The translations under genes were made by a program, and so were the position numbers. Under the pieces are notes generated by a model, which ran no database searches, was not told the DNA's origin, and saw only the letters and a program-made list of their open reading frames with translations. From Ruminiclostridium sufflavum DSM 19573 (lineage in GTDB: Bacteria; Bacillota; Clostridia; Acetivibrionales; DSM-1351): a DNA stretch of 64,000 nucleotides. Shown here in pieces: positions 28,363 to 37,931 of this stretch (positions are counted from its first letter, which is position 1; each line of letters begins with the position of its first letter). Location of the stretch: positions 17,476 through 81,475 of the forward strand of contig NZ_QKMR01000004.1 in NCBI RefSeq assembly GCF_003208175.1, read 5' to 3'.

Positions 28363-30575
28363 TGAAAATCAGCAGAATTTACGTTAGGGGATTTGGAAAA
28401 ATAGAGGATTTCGATATGCCCTTTTCAGATGGCTTGAATGTCATATACGGCCCTAATGAAAGCGGTAAATCAACTATGATGGTATTCATTAAAGCAATGC
28501 TTTATGGGGTGAAGGGCGGAAGAGCAAGTAAGGAGGGTGCATTGAATGAAGCTAAACGTTATAAACCTTGGAGCAAGGCAGACTATGGCGGATATATCAA
28601 TTTTGAGCTTGATAACGGAAAAAGCTACAGAATAGACAGAGATTTCGATAAAGGAGATTTTACGCTGTATGATCAATCATTCAATGATATTACAAATATT
28701 TATGCGGATAATAAATCTGGGAATGGTGCTGCAGAAAAGCTGATTGGTTTAAATGAAGGTCTTTTTGAGAGAACAGTATATGTAAGGCAGTCTGGCATAA
28801 GACTGGATACCTCTGGATCAAAGGATTTGATAGACAGAATATCAAATATAAGAGAAAGCGGCTCGGAGGACATATCCTATCAAAAGGCTGAGGAAGCATT
28901 GAAGGAGGCATTAAAACAGCAAGTAGGCACTGACAGAAGCTATACAAGACCTCTGGACATTATAAATAAACGTCTTGAGGAGCTGAATGAGGGCAGATTA
29001 TTAATTCAGGAAAAAAATAGAAGTATTCTTGAAGCGGCTGCAAAAAAAGAAGAAATAGAGCTGCAGATTAAAAGGCTTTCAGCCAAGGCAGAGCTTTTTA
29101 CAGGATTATTAGAGTTTTGTGAAGCTAAAGAAAAATTAAAGCTTTGCAAGGATAAAAAAGAAGAAGTTACATTTTTAAATGAGAGAATTAAGCATTCACA
29201 GGCTGAAATCAGCTCATTAGAGGGGAGTAAGGCTCTGCTGGAGCAAAATATAGCAGAGAATATAAGTCAGACAGCTTCTCTTAATGGAACTGATGGTAAT
29301 AGCAGTCTAAATAATGTGGCGAGCTTTGAAGCGATGAGGGACAGGATAAAGAAATTGAAAGCTTTATGCAAGGTTTCCGGTATCTGCGGGAAGGTATCAA
29401 TTATTACAGCTGCAATAATGGGAGGCTTGTTTTTTGCCGGTATATATACTTCACATATTGAGCAAGGCTACAATAAAGTACCTGAATGGATTCTTTCATT
29501 AGTTAAGTTTTTTCAGACTTATTTATCAGAAGTATTTATATCAATTTTGGCAATAATAGGTTTGATTTTTATACTCTCCGGTTTCTTTTTGAGAAAGACT
29601 TTGGAAACATTGGAAAACCAGCAAAGCCAGGCTTATGAGAGGAAAGAAAAAGGCGGACGAGAGCTTGATAATGTCAAAAGAATGGATTACATACTTAGAC
29701 AGCAGTTGGACAGCCTAAATAACAGGATTATAACTGAAAAAAATCAGTATGAACAGTTGTCTGAAAGACTCAAGAGCAGCAGAAGCAATTATAATCAGGC
29801 AGACAGTATGGCATTGGAAAGTGAAATTGACAGGCTTTCCGATAGAATTGTAATTCTGAAGGACATTGTCTTCGGAGATTTGACATGCTCTGAAAAAGAA
29901 GTATACGAGAAGGTATTTGAAAACAGCAGTAATAATGAGTATATGAAGCTATCCGAAATAAAAGAATTTCTAATGGCTCAGCTCCAAAGAAAGACAATAG
30001 AAAAAGCAACTGTTGAAGCCGGGTTAAAAAAGACTGAAGCTATTCAGGATAAAGAGCTCCTTGAGAATGAAATTTCCAAATTAACGAAGCAGAAGGTATG
30101 CCTGCAACAAAGAGGGGCTGCTTTGAATATTGCTATTAAAGTTCTTGAAGAGTCTTCAAAGCATGTACAAAATAGGTATATACCCGTTATGAATAAGGTT
30201 TTCAAGGACACCTTTGCTGAACTGACTGCAAGCAAGTATTCTGACATCAGAGCAGGAGAAGGCTTAAAAATTATGGTAAGCAATCCTAAGACTGAAATGG
30301 TTGTTCCTGCTGCCGTTCTAAGCAGCGGAACTATAGACCAGATATATCTGGCTCTCAGAATTGCAATATCTGAGAGTGTTTTGAAAATAAATGAAAGTAT
30401 GCCGTTTATTATAGATGAGCCTTTTTCACAATACGATGATGTCAGAACAGATAATGCACTTAAATGTATTTATGAAATCAGCAAAAGGCAACAGATAGTT
30501 ATATTTACTTGCAAGCAGAGAGAGGTTGAATTAATCAGCGGTAAGTATCCATGTAAAATACAAGTATTGAAATAA
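28362..30575 (+). CDS. yhaN: YhaN-type SMC-like ATPase (Rad50-like)
   Basis: 737 residues. Walker A GPNESGKST (about residue 30), a coiled coil interrupted by two membrane-helix-like stretches (about residues 340-420, KVSIITAAIMGGLFFAGIYT and SEVFISILAIIGLIFILSG), a second coiled coil, then the signature LSSGTIDQIYLALRIAIS and Walker B PFIIDEPFSQYDD. The central hydrophobic region replaces the zinc hook of SbcC and is characteristic of YhaN. It is somewhat shorter than the Bacillus protein. Works with YhaO, encoded one base upstream. Confidence 0.87.
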   Translation: MKISRIYVRGFGKIEDFDMPFSDGLNVIYGPNESGKSTMMVFIKAMLYGVKGGRASKEGALNEAKRYKPWSKADYGGYINFELDNGKSYRIDRDFDKGDFTLYDQSFNDITNIYADNKSGNGAAEKLIGLNEGLFERTVYVRQSGIRLDTSGSKDLIDRISNIRESGSEDISYQKAEEALKEALKQQVGTDRSYTRPLDIINKRLEELNEGRLLIQEKNRSILEAAAKKEEIELQIKRLSAKAELFTGLLEFCEAKEKLKLCKDKKEEVTFLNERIKHSQAEISSLEGSKALLEQNIAENISQTASLNGTDGNSSLNNVASFEAMRDRIKKLKALCKVSGICGKVSIITAAIMGGLFFAGIYTSHIEQGYNKVPEWILSLVKFFQTYLSEVFISILAIIGLIFILSGFFLRKTLETLENQQSQAYERKEKGGRELDNVKRMDYILRQQLDSLNNRIITEKNQYEQLSERLKSSRSNYNQADSMALESEIDRLSDRIVILKDIVFGDLTCSEKEVYEKVFENSSNNEYMKLSEIKEFLMAQLQRKTIEKATVEAGLKKTEAIQDKELLENEISKLTKQKVCLQQRGAALNIAIKVLEESSKHVQNRYIPVMNKVFKDTFAELTASKYSDIRAGEGLKIMVSNPKTEMVVPAAVLSSGTIDQIYLALRIAISESVLKINESMPFIIDEPFSQYDDVRTDNALKCIYEISKRQQIVIFTCKQREVELISGKYPCKIQVLK

Positions 30576-30607
30576 TTCGGGTTTGTAAATATTGTATTCA
30601 AATTTTT

Positions 30608-30630
30608 GTGCCGATATCAGGCGTGGAGGT
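30608..30630 (+). promoter_or_regulatory. Hairpin joined to ribosome site (second copy)
   Basis: TGCCGATATCAGGCGTGGAG at 30609-30628 parallels TGCCGGTACTCGGCGTGGAG before the GntR gene. A short GCC/GGC stem is followed by GGAGGT, eight bases before the TTG start at 30639. Confidence 0.35.
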
Positions 30631-30638
30631 CAGTTAGT

Positions 30639-31571
30639 TTGAAAAAGAGAACTTTAATGATAAAAAACATATGCATATTTTTGGTTATAATTATTACAGC
30701 TCTGTGTGGCTGTGGAAAAAGAGAAATTCCTATAACTTCAAATGAGCAGCTTCTCAGCGGAATAACGCCTGAGAGCGCAGCGGTGATAACAGAGGCTGTT
30801 GTGGATGTGTTTGACAAGCCGGATATTTTGAGTACAAGAATAACACAAGTCCTGTATAATCAAGTAGTGTCAGTTTCAAAAGAAGAGGACTCCTGGACTG
30901 GCATAAAATTATTGGACGGTACTTCAGGCTGGGTAAAAAGCAAGTATATAAGCAGAGATACAGATAGTGTTACTGATGGGAGTATAAAAAATAAAATTGT
31001 TGTAACGGCAAAGCTTGCTGATATCTATTCAGGAGCGAATAATAATGCAAAGTACAAAAAAATAGTACTGGGTACCGAATTATACTCCTTCGCCACGTCA
31101 AAGACGGGTTATGATATTTTGCTTCCGGAGAATAAAAAGGGATGGATAGATGAGGGCGGAGTAATTGCCATACCTATAAGTGATAATGTAATTCCTAAAA
31201 CTACAAATGCTGAATTTGTTCAGACTATAAAAAAGTTTAATGGAACGATATTTGTTTTGGGCGGTACCAGCGGTTGGGGATTGGATTCTGCCGGGCTTGT
31301 ATATATTTGCAGTAAGATTAACGGGGTAGATTTGCCAAGATCAGCGGCAGATATGAAAAAGATGGGAACTGCTGTCAAGGAGGAGGAAACAGAGGTGGGA
31401 GATTTGATATTTTTCAGCTCCGATAGTCTTAAAAAGGATGTTAATGACGTAGGTGTATATATCGGAGATAATGAATTTACACATTCAAGTACCTCTAAAG
31501 GAGTGGTTACCGATTCACTTGAGGATAACTATTTCAGAGGCAGAATATGTGGGATAAGAAGAATATTTTAA
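30639..31571 (+). CDS. Lipoprotein with SH3 domains and a catalytically dead-looking NlpC/P60 domain
   Basis: 310 residues: a lipoprotein signal (FLVIIITALCGCGKRE, Cys near residue 25), two SH3b-like domains (about 50-105 and 120-180) and a C-terminal NlpC/P60 fold. The fold is clear (GTIFVLGGTSGWGLDSAGLV, NGVDLPRSAADMKKMG, VGVYIGDNEFTHSSTS), but the catalytic Cys of the D-C-S-G-L-V motif is replaced by Ser (LDSAGLV), and the first catalytic His before VGVYIG is Asp. Only the second His (FTHSS) remains. It may therefore bind rather than cut peptidoglycan. TTG start behind GGAGGT. Confidence 0.82.
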   Translation: MKKRTLMIKNICIFLVIIITALCGCGKREIPITSNEQLLSGITPESAAVITEAVVDVFDKPDILSTRITQVLYNQVVSVSKEEDSWTGIKLLDGTSGWVKSKYISRDTDSVTDGSIKNKIVVTAKLADIYSGANNNAKYKKIVLGTELYSFATSKTGYDILLPENKKGWIDEGGVIAIPISDNVIPKTTNAEFVQTIKKFNGTIFVLGGTSGWGLDSAGLVYICSKINGVDLPRSAADMKKMGTAVKEEETEVGDLIFFSSDSLKKDVNDVGVYIGDNEFTHSSTSKGVVTDSLEDNYFRGRICGIRRIF

Positions 31572-31645
31572 ATATATTAACACTTTTAATAATCACTCAA
31601 GGCAATTCTGCTGAAGGCCCTCGCAAAAACGGGATATAGTTTTTC

Positions 31646-31664
31646 AGCTGATAGTAATTGACTT
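31646..31664 (+). repeat. Dispersed intergenic repeat, copy 2
   Basis: AGCTGATAGTAATTGACTT, with GGCCCTCGC 31 bases upstream (31614-31622), the same partner sequence found before the copy at 42962. Confidence 0.6.
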
Positions 31665-31712
31665 AGAATTAGTAATGGCTCCTTTCAGAGTTTCAGCCAA
31701 CTAATTCTAAGT
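31661..31712. terminator. Long hairpin between convergent genes
   Basis: ACTTAGAATTAGT pairs perfectly with ACTAATTCTAAGT, and inside it TGGCT pairs with AGCCA. The right arm overlaps the stop codon of the minus-strand glycosyltransferase gene. Probably a bidirectional terminator, although the T-run is short. Confidence 0.6.
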
Positions 31713-32816
31713 AATTAGCTTTTCTAATAATGCGGCGATGTCATCTGCTGAGTTTGGTTTACCTAGGCACTTTGAGTTTTGCCTCATTGCATTCAAGGTG
31801 ACAGGGTCATTGGCGACACGAGCCAGTACTTCTATCAGCTGGTCAGAGCTATCGACCCTGCTTGCAACTCCGCTTCTTATTAAAAAGCTGGCATTACCCT
31901 CCTCCTGACCGGGGATCGGAGATATTATAAAAATTGGCAGACCCTTTACCAGAGCTTCTGAAACAGTCATTCCTCCGGGTTTTGTTATTAACAAGTCAGA
32001 AATGTCCATAAGCTCATGTATCCTGTCTGTATAGCTTAAAATTAAAACTTTTTTATTGCTGTCCTTAGCAGTATGTTCCAAATGGTGTTTTAATTTTTTA
32101 TTGGTACCTGTCACTGCTATTATTTGTATATCAAGATCACATTTGAGAAGTGAGCCTATTGTATTTTCTATATTTCCGAAGCCCATTCCTCCTCCCATAA
32201 CTAAAACAGTGAATTTTTCATCCAGACCTAATTCGCCGAGTAAGAATTTTTTGTTGGCTTGGGTCTGAAATTTAGGTGAGACAGGTATTCCATAAGGGAA
32301 AATAATATTACTTGGAATTCCTCTATTAATCATTTCTGTTTTCATCATGTCATTAGCGACAATAAAAGCATCAATACCGCTGTCCAGCCAAAGGGAATGA
32401 ACGACATAGTCAGTTAGTATTGCTATTGCCGGTATGTCAAGCTGCTTTTTCTCTTTAAGAGAGGATAGCATCTGCATTGGGAACGGATGTGTGCATACTA
32501 TGGCAGAAGGCTCATAAGCTTTTATGAGACTTTTGAGCCGGTATGATAAAAGCTTGTTAAAGGCCTTACTGATATCATAAATGCCGGTGCCGGTGCCCGA
32601 TGCGGTATAAAGCTTGCTATACAGCCCCGGACTTCTTTTTAACGTACCAAGATAGCTGTTGACTACTATTTTGTCAACAATAGGATTTATATACTTTAAT
32701 GTATCTAAAACATCAACCGACCATCCGGTAAATTGGTTTTCAATAGATTCCTTCAAAGCTTCAGCAGCCTTCATATGTCCGGTACCAACAGAAACATATA
32801 GTACTAGTAACTTCAT
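31707..32816 (-). CDS. Diacylglycerol glucosyltransferase/MGDG synthase-like (UgtP family)
   Basis: 369-residue GT28-type glycosyltransferase: N-terminal VLYVSVGTGHMKAAEAL (MGDG synthase N-domain), HPFPMQML and VLVMGGGMGFGNIE, then the sugar-nucleotide site LLITKPGGMTVSEALVKGLP and a PGQEEGN segment. Family members transfer glucose or galactose to diacylglycerol to make membrane glycolipids, acting peripherally at the membrane. Convergent with the lipoprotein gene, divergent from sleB. The exact sugar donor is not deducible. Confidence 0.85.
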   Translation of the reverse strand: MKLLVLYVSVGTGHMKAAEALKESIENQFTGWSVDVLDTLKYINPIVDKIVVNSYLGTLKRSPGLYSKLYTASGTGTGIYDISKAFNKLLSYRLKSLIKAYEPSAIVCTHPFPMQMLSSLKEKKQLDIPAIAILTDYVVHSLWLDSGIDAFIVANDMMKTEMINRGIPSNIIFPYGIPVSPKFQTQANKKFLLGELGLDEKFTVLVMGGGMGFGNIENTIGSLLKCDLDIQIIAVTGTNKKLKHHLEHTAKDSNKKVLILSYTDRIHELMDISDLLITKPGGMTVSEALVKGLPIFIISPIPGQEEGNASFLIRSGVASRVDSSDQLIEVLARVANDPVTLNAMRQNSKCLGKPNSADDIAALLEKLIT

Positions 32817-33025
32817 AGTGGATCTCCGCTCTATATATTTTAGGTTAGTTATTCAATATAGATTTTTGACATTATGCTTAAAAATAATACGTAAATAGAA
32901 TAAATATAGAATCAATGAAAGGAATAACCATATTAACTCAATTTAATATATAACGAATATTTTAACTATTATTAACTAAAAATAACATTACTTAAATTTT
33001 AGTGATTTTGGAAGGAGGCACAAGA

Positions 33026-33721
33026 TTGAAAAAGCTTGTTAGAATAATAGCATTTTGCTTAACTTTATTTCTAAGCTTAACATTTTTAGGAGAAGGCCGG
33101 CAGTACTTTACAAGCATAGCTCCGTCTCTCAAAATGGGAGATAAGGGGCAGGAGGTAAAGGATATGCAGCAGGAATTAAAAAACTGGGGCTATTATAATG
33201 GAAATATCAACGGAATATTTGATTCAAATACGTTTGCTTCAGTATTAAGGTATCAGAAAACATATGGGCTTGACGCAAACGGAGTAGCGGATGAGAACAC
33301 CCTTCTTACAATGGGTCTGGGGCATATTATTGAAACAGGACAAGCATATGCTGCTGCAAAGCAGACTTCCGATGTACAGCTCCTTGCCAGAGCCATAAAC
33401 GGGGAAGCAAGAGGTGAGCCCTTCGAAGGGCAGGTTGCAGTCGGAGCGGTAATATTGAACAGAGTAAAGAGTTCAAAGTTTCCCAAAACGATAGCCGGCG
33501 TTATATATCAGCCGGGGGCCTTTACTGCGGTATCGGACGGACAGATAGATGTAGCGATTGATCCTAAATCAACAGTGGTGAAGGCGGCAAGAGACGCACT
33601 TGCCGGATGGGATCCTACAGAGGGCTGTTTATATTATTGGAATCCGGCTACGGCTACCAGTAAGTGGATATGGTCGAGAAAGGTTCACCTTAAAATAGGA
33701 AAGCATTGGTTTGGAATATAA
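33026..33721 (+). CDS. sleB: Spore cortex-lytic enzyme SleB
   Basis: 231 residues: a signal/anchor helix (RIIAFCLTLFLSLTFLG), a peptidoglycan-binding domain (LKMGDKGQEVKDMQQELK, about residues 40-100) and a hydrolase_2 catalytic domain with the conserved Glu in ARAINGEARGEPFEGQ and the C-terminal YYWNPATATSKWIWSR. SleB is a lytic transglycosylase that opens the muramic-delta-lactam cortex during germination. TTG 33026 follows AAGGAGG by seven bases. ypeB follows after 17 bases, the usual pair. Confidence 0.93.
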   Translation: MKKLVRIIAFCLTLFLSLTFLGEGRQYFTSIAPSLKMGDKGQEVKDMQQELKNWGYYNGNINGIFDSNTFASVLRYQKTYGLDANGVADENTLLTMGLGHIIETGQAYAAAKQTSDVQLLARAINGEARGEPFEGQVAVGAVILNRVKSSKFPKTIAGVIYQPGAFTAVSDGQIDVAIDPKSTVVKAARDALAGWDPTEGCLYYWNPATATSKWIWSRKVHLKIGKHWFGI

Positions 33722-33738
33722 AAATGGAGGTGATTTAG

Positions 33739-35160
33739 TTGGATCAGGAAGAATACAGAAGAAATTTAAATAGCTTTAGTGATAAACAGGATAGAAAAAG
33801 AGGCTCGTGGACGGGAGCGATTGCCATAATTGCCCTATTGGCTCTATTTGGAGTCGGAACATGGGGCTATTACCAGAATAAGCAATTAACAGCTTTAAAA
33901 ATACAAACAGAAAATCAGTATAATAGGGCGTTCATGGATTTAACAAATTATGTGGATGATCTGGAGGTTTTACTGGCGAAATCCTTGATTACTTCTACGC
34001 CCAAAAGTACATCTGCAATGCTTGAAGATGTATGGAGACAGGCAAACCTTGCTCAGGAAAATATGGGACAATTGCCGGTTTCACCGCCTATTCTTGAGAA
34101 GACCTCTAATTATTTGACTCAAGTTGGAGACATGGCATATGCCCTGAATACAAAAACCTTGAACGGGACATCGCTTAGTGATGAAGAATATCAAAATCTT
34201 AGTAAGTTGCATGGGTATGCGGTGTCCTTGCAAAAAAGCCTGCATGGAATTGAGAATCAAATAAATGCAGGTAAAATGAGCTGGGAAAAAGCAAAAACAA
34301 ATGCTGAGAAATCAGTGAGTGTGGCAAAGACCAATGATCCGCAATCAAGCGCGATTGAAAATATTGATAAAAATTTTCAGGAATATCCCTCCCTTATTTA
34401 TGATGGGCCTTACTCTGATCATATGCTTAAAGAAAAGCCTTTAGGACTCAAGAGCAATAAGGTCAGTGCAGAGGAAGCCAAGAAGCTTGCAAAAAAGTTT
34501 GTTGGGGAGGATAAGGTGCAGGAAATAAAACAACTGGACAGTAATGATGTGGGAAAAATAAAAACCTTCCGATTCAGTGTATTATATAAAGATTCAACTG
34601 ATGAACAAAGTGCTGAGGTTGATATAACACAGCAGGGCGGACAGGTATATTGGATGCTGAGGAACAGGGATTTTGGAAAGGATACTCTGACAATGGAAGA
34701 AGCCAAGAAGAAAGCCTCGGCTTTTTTGAGCAAGAATGGCTTTAAAAATATGAAGGATACGTATTATCAGAAAACAGACGGGACAGCAGTAATATGCTAT
34801 GCGTATACCCAGGATAACGCCATTGTGTACCCTGATTTGGTAAAGGTGAAGATAGCTCTGGATAACGGTGAAATAGTCGGAATAGAATCAAAGGGCTACC
34901 TTTACAACCACAGAACCAGAGAAATACCGGCGGCAAAGCTTACAATAGAGCAGGCAAGAAAACAAATTAATAATAAGCTGAAAATAATAAGCCAAGGAAA
35001 AGCGATTATTCCCACAGATTTCAAAACAGAAAAGTATTGCTATGAATTCCTGGGAGATATGGATGACCGGCATTTTATCATATATATAAATGCCGTAACA
35101 GGAGCAGAAGAGGATGTATTGCTGCTTATTGAAGATGACAGCGGTACTTTGACGATGTAA
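33739..35160 (+). CDS. ypeB: Germination protein YpeB
   Basis: 473 residues: one N-terminal membrane helix (GAIAIIALLALFGVGTWGYY, residues about 26-45), a helical middle (about 50-230) and three PepSY/YPEB-type repeats in the C-terminal half (SAEEAKKLAKKFVGED, MEEAKKKASAFLSKNG, IEQARKQINNKLK). YpeB stabilises and localises SleB in the spore. TTG start behind GGAGGTG. The C-terminal EDVLLLIEDDSGTLTM ending is typical. Confidence 0.93.
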   Translation: MDQEEYRRNLNSFSDKQDRKRGSWTGAIAIIALLALFGVGTWGYYQNKQLTALKIQTENQYNRAFMDLTNYVDDLEVLLAKSLITSTPKSTSAMLEDVWRQANLAQENMGQLPVSPPILEKTSNYLTQVGDMAYALNTKTLNGTSLSDEEYQNLSKLHGYAVSLQKSLHGIENQINAGKMSWEKAKTNAEKSVSVAKTNDPQSSAIENIDKNFQEYPSLIYDGPYSDHMLKEKPLGLKSNKVSAEEAKKLAKKFVGEDKVQEIKQLDSNDVGKIKTFRFSVLYKDSTDEQSAEVDITQQGGQVYWMLRNRDFGKDTLTMEEAKKKASAFLSKNGFKNMKDTYYQKTDGTAVICYAYTQDNAIVYPDLVKVKIALDNGEIVGIESKGYLYNHRTREIPAAKLTIEQARKQINNKLKIISQGKAIIPTDFKTEKYCYEFLGDMDDRHFIIYINAVTGAEEDVLLLIEDDSGTLTM

Positions 35161-35202
35161 AGCTTTAAAAAATAATTAAATAAAACCTATAGCAATAAAT
35201 TT

Positions 35203-35250
35203 CCCCGAAATAGCTCAGTATGCTTTGAATGGACTATTTCGGGGTTTTAT
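35203..35250 (+). terminator. Terminator of sleB-ypeB
   Basis: CCCCGAAATAG pairs perfectly with CTATTTCGGGG across a 20-base loop, then TTTT. The remaining part of the 355-base gap shows nothing else I can name. Confidence 0.88.
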
Positions 35251-35515
35251 ATATAAGTTTATATAGACAAATGACGATTTCTGGGGTAATTTAAATATAA
35301 GCATTTAAATCTGCTTTGTGGCTGGTTTTTGATGAGGCATCGCTGTTCTAAAAAAGTTTATACAAGGGAAAAGACTTTACCGGATGTAAACAGGCAAATG
35401 GAAGCTTAAATACATTGGTTTTGCATAAGAAACTGATATGATTACTTTTAAATTATACGGGTAAAATATATATAAAGATAGTGCTGATTTCTAGCAGAGG
35501 AGAGGAGAGTTTGTT

Positions 35516-36043
35516 TTGTTCAGATTAATTAAAACAGCCGATAGCTTAAAGGACAACAATAAAAATGACCAAAGTGATGAATTAACATATGCATCAATGC
35601 GTAAGCTTGCTTTTACTTTTACACCGGATGATATGGGTATAAAAATGGGGAATGATTATCAGGTTTTTGGTGCAGTTGTGGATATGGGAGTCGATAAGGG
35701 AAAAACTGCAACGATGATTTGTTTTATAGACGGAACAGCCAGTCTTTATTTTTCAAATGGTGGAGGTATTATCGGCGCAGGTCAGCATGAAGCTGTAAAA
35801 AAGGCTGTTTCAACCTTTTTGGAAAGCTGTTTTCAAGCATTGCCTGCTATGAAGAAGATTGACAATATTGATACCCTGCCCGAAGAAAATAATCATACTT
35901 TTTATTTATTCACCAGGGCAGGTATTTTTTCAATTAATATAGATATTCAGAATGTAGATAAAAGCAAAGAATATAAATTATTATTTTCACAATCGCAATT
36001 AGTTTTAAATGAGATGAGAAAAGTCAGCAAAAAAAATAACTAG
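35516..36043 (+). CDS. Hypothetical protein, not recognised
   Basis: 175 residues, soluble, no signal or membrane helix. The sequence has an alpha/beta look: TFTPDDMGIKMGNDYQVFGA, VVDMGVDKGKTATMICFIDG, SLYFSNGGGIIGAGQHEAVK, and a second half LFTRAGIFSINIDIQNVD. The two halves could form a roadblock/actin-like or YbjN-like sandwich, but I cannot assign a family. TTG start 35516 behind GGAGAGGAGAG. It precedes, with 68 bases between, the RDD membrane protein and may share its transcript. Confidence 0.55.
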   Translation: MFRLIKTADSLKDNNKNDQSDELTYASMRKLAFTFTPDDMGIKMGNDYQVFGAVVDMGVDKGKTATMICFIDGTASLYFSNGGGIIGAGQHEAVKKAVSTFLESCFQALPAMKKIDNIDTLPEENNHTFYLFTRAGIFSINIDIQNVDKSKEYKLLFSQSQLVLNEMRKVSKKNN

Positions 36044-36111
36044 AATTAGTTTTAAACTGAATCCGGTTTTCTGTGAAGGCACATAAAATTACATAGAATG
36101 GAGAGCGGGTA

Positions 36112-37317
36112 ATGACTAATAGTCTAAGAGAAAATCTGCTGGTTCTGAAAGATGATGAATTGAGGAAGATTATCTATGTAGAGTATGCTGAATATGAACA
36201 GGATGCAATTAATAGAGCGAGAGAAGAGCTTTACGGCAGGGAAAGCGGACGGCTATGGGAGAGCAGCGGTATTATTTTTAAGGACTTGTTTGAATGTGCT
36301 GACTCGGAAGAGATAATAAACAGCTTCTTGCAGCTGTTTCCGGAGGGAAAGGATACCATTGATGGTTATCGGGATATAATAGAGCTTCTTATAAATGCAA
36401 AAGCTGAAAATACAAGCAGTATCAGTATCGTAATAGATGATCAAAGTAAGAGCTTTGCTAACAAGAACTGCAATGTATACGGAAGTGAGGATGCCACCCA
36501 TGAGAGGCTTTGTATGGATTACTTCTATCCAAAGGAGTGGCTGGAATTTAGGGTTAAGAAGGAGCAGCTTCAGAAATTCGGAATTGAAACGTATATTGCG
36601 TATTGCCTTAGAGCAATGACCGCAATGGGATTTACTGAAGATGAAATTAAAGAAAAATTTTATTTTTTAGAAAAGCAGGATAGTATTAAGAATCTTCAGA
36701 CCTTATATCCAAATATAAAGGAGGATAAAAGTAATATTTTTATATTGTATGGATTTCCGAAGATAAAGCAGTATATCAATAATGAAGAGGATTTTAACAA
36801 CTATCCCGAGGCATCTCAAATCAAGCCTGTGGTACGTTACCTGGCAAGAGCTGTGGATTTTGGGATATGGACGACTCTCTTATTTTTTTTATGGGCTTCA
36901 ATATCTCCTGCCACATATACATATGCTTTTTCCAATATATTAACTAATATTCTTGCCAGAGTATTTTTATACGTTCCGTGGCTCTTTGCGGAGGCCTTAT
37001 TATTATCAAAAGTCGGCTACACTCTTGGTAAATGGCTCTTGAAGATTAAGGTAACTGGCAAAAGCGGTGAAAAGCCGGAATATGGCAAGGCATTAAGAAG
37101 AGCAGCCGGAGTATTTGTATATGGCTGCGGGATGCAGCTTCCATATGTATGTACGATAGCATATGTTTTTTCGTATAATAAGCTGATGAAGGACGGAATA
37201 ATGAAATGGGACAGAGATGGAGGCACGGCAGTTTATCATGGCGAGTACTCAACCTTTAGAGGAATTATTGCCGTTATTGTTTTTTTATTACCTGCATTGA
37301 TTTCTTATAGGGTTTAA
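36112..37317 (+). CDS. RDD family membrane protein with soluble N-terminal domain
   Basis: 401 residues. The first 40 residues (LRENLLVLKDDELRKIIYVE) resemble a short charged repeat; residues about 40-235 are soluble and unrecognised; from about 240 the RDD domain begins with VVRYLARAVDFGIWTTLLFF, continues with GYTLGKWLLKIKVTGKSGEK and ends with a final membrane helix. RDD proteins are small transporters or channels of diverse role (some are Na+/H+ antiporters). The soluble head is unusual for the family. ATG behind GGAGAG. Confidence 0.72.
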   Translation: MTNSLRENLLVLKDDELRKIIYVEYAEYEQDAINRAREELYGRESGRLWESSGIIFKDLFECADSEEIINSFLQLFPEGKDTIDGYRDIIELLINAKAENTSSISIVIDDQSKSFANKNCNVYGSEDATHERLCMDYFYPKEWLEFRVKKEQLQKFGIETYIAYCLRAMTAMGFTEDEIKEKFYFLEKQDSIKNLQTLYPNIKEDKSNIFILYGFPKIKQYINNEEDFNNYPEASQIKPVVRYLARAVDFGIWTTLLFFLWASISPATYTYAFSNILTNILARVFLYVPWLFAEALLLSKVGYTLGKWLLKIKVTGKSGEKPEYGKALRRAAGVFVYGCGMQLPYVCTIAYVFSYNKLMKDGIMKWDRDGGTAVYHGEYSTFRGIIAVIVFLLPALISYRV

Positions 37318-37364
37318 TATAATGATGGTTCTGTCCTGTCTTTAATATGGTAAAGGGTGGATAA

Positions 37365-37919
37365 ATGAAATCACTACCAAACGCAATATCACTTAGCAGA
37401 ATATTGCTTTCAATTTTTTTGTTTTTTACGGAGCCTCTATCTGCTAATTTTTATATAATATATATTATATGCGGCCTGAGTGATGTTACAGACGGTTATA
37501 TTGCCAGAAAAACAGGAACCCTCAGCAGACTTGGAGAGAAGCTGGATACCCTTGCGGATATGATTATGGCTGTCACGTTATTAATAATTCTTTATCCTGT
37601 AATAAAGCCTGAAAGTGAAATGATGTACTGGATTATAGTAATTGCTGCTGTCAGAGTTGCATCAATACTGGCGGCATTTGTGAGATATAAGGAGCTTTCA
37701 GGACTTCATACTTACGGAAATAAAATTACAGGAATTGTTTTGTTTATTTTTCCTGTTTTACTTTCCTTTATTAATGCAAGGGTATTGATTTATTCAGGCT
37801 GTATTATCGCAAGCATATCGGCACTTGAAGAATTTATTATTCAAATGATTTCAAAAGAGCTAAAGCCGAACATCAGAGGGCTGTTTGACGAAATAGGCTA
37901 TATACGCAGGGAAAAATGA
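37365..37919 (+). CDS. CDP-alcohol phosphatidyltransferase family membrane enzyme
   Basis: 184 residues with the family motif intact in GLSDVTDGYIARKTGTLSRL followed by GEKLDTLAD (both DxxDG Asp residues, AR, G and two late Asp). Five or six membrane helices. The N-terminus LPNAISLSRILLS is PgsA-like, so it may make phosphatidylglycerophosphate or another head group such as inositol-phosphate; the product cannot be settled. It is a second enzyme of this superfamily here besides pssA at 7.8 kb. The next gene follows by 12 bases. Confidence 0.8.
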   Translation: MKSLPNAISLSRILLSIFLFFTEPLSANFYIIYIICGLSDVTDGYIARKTGTLSRLGEKLDTLADMIMAVTLLIILYPVIKPESEMMYWIIVIAAVRVASILAAFVRYKELSGLHTYGNKITGIVLFIFPVLLSFINARVLIYSGCIIASISALEEFIIQMISKELKPNIRGLFDEIGYIRREK

Positions 37920-37931
37920 AAGGGGATTTTT

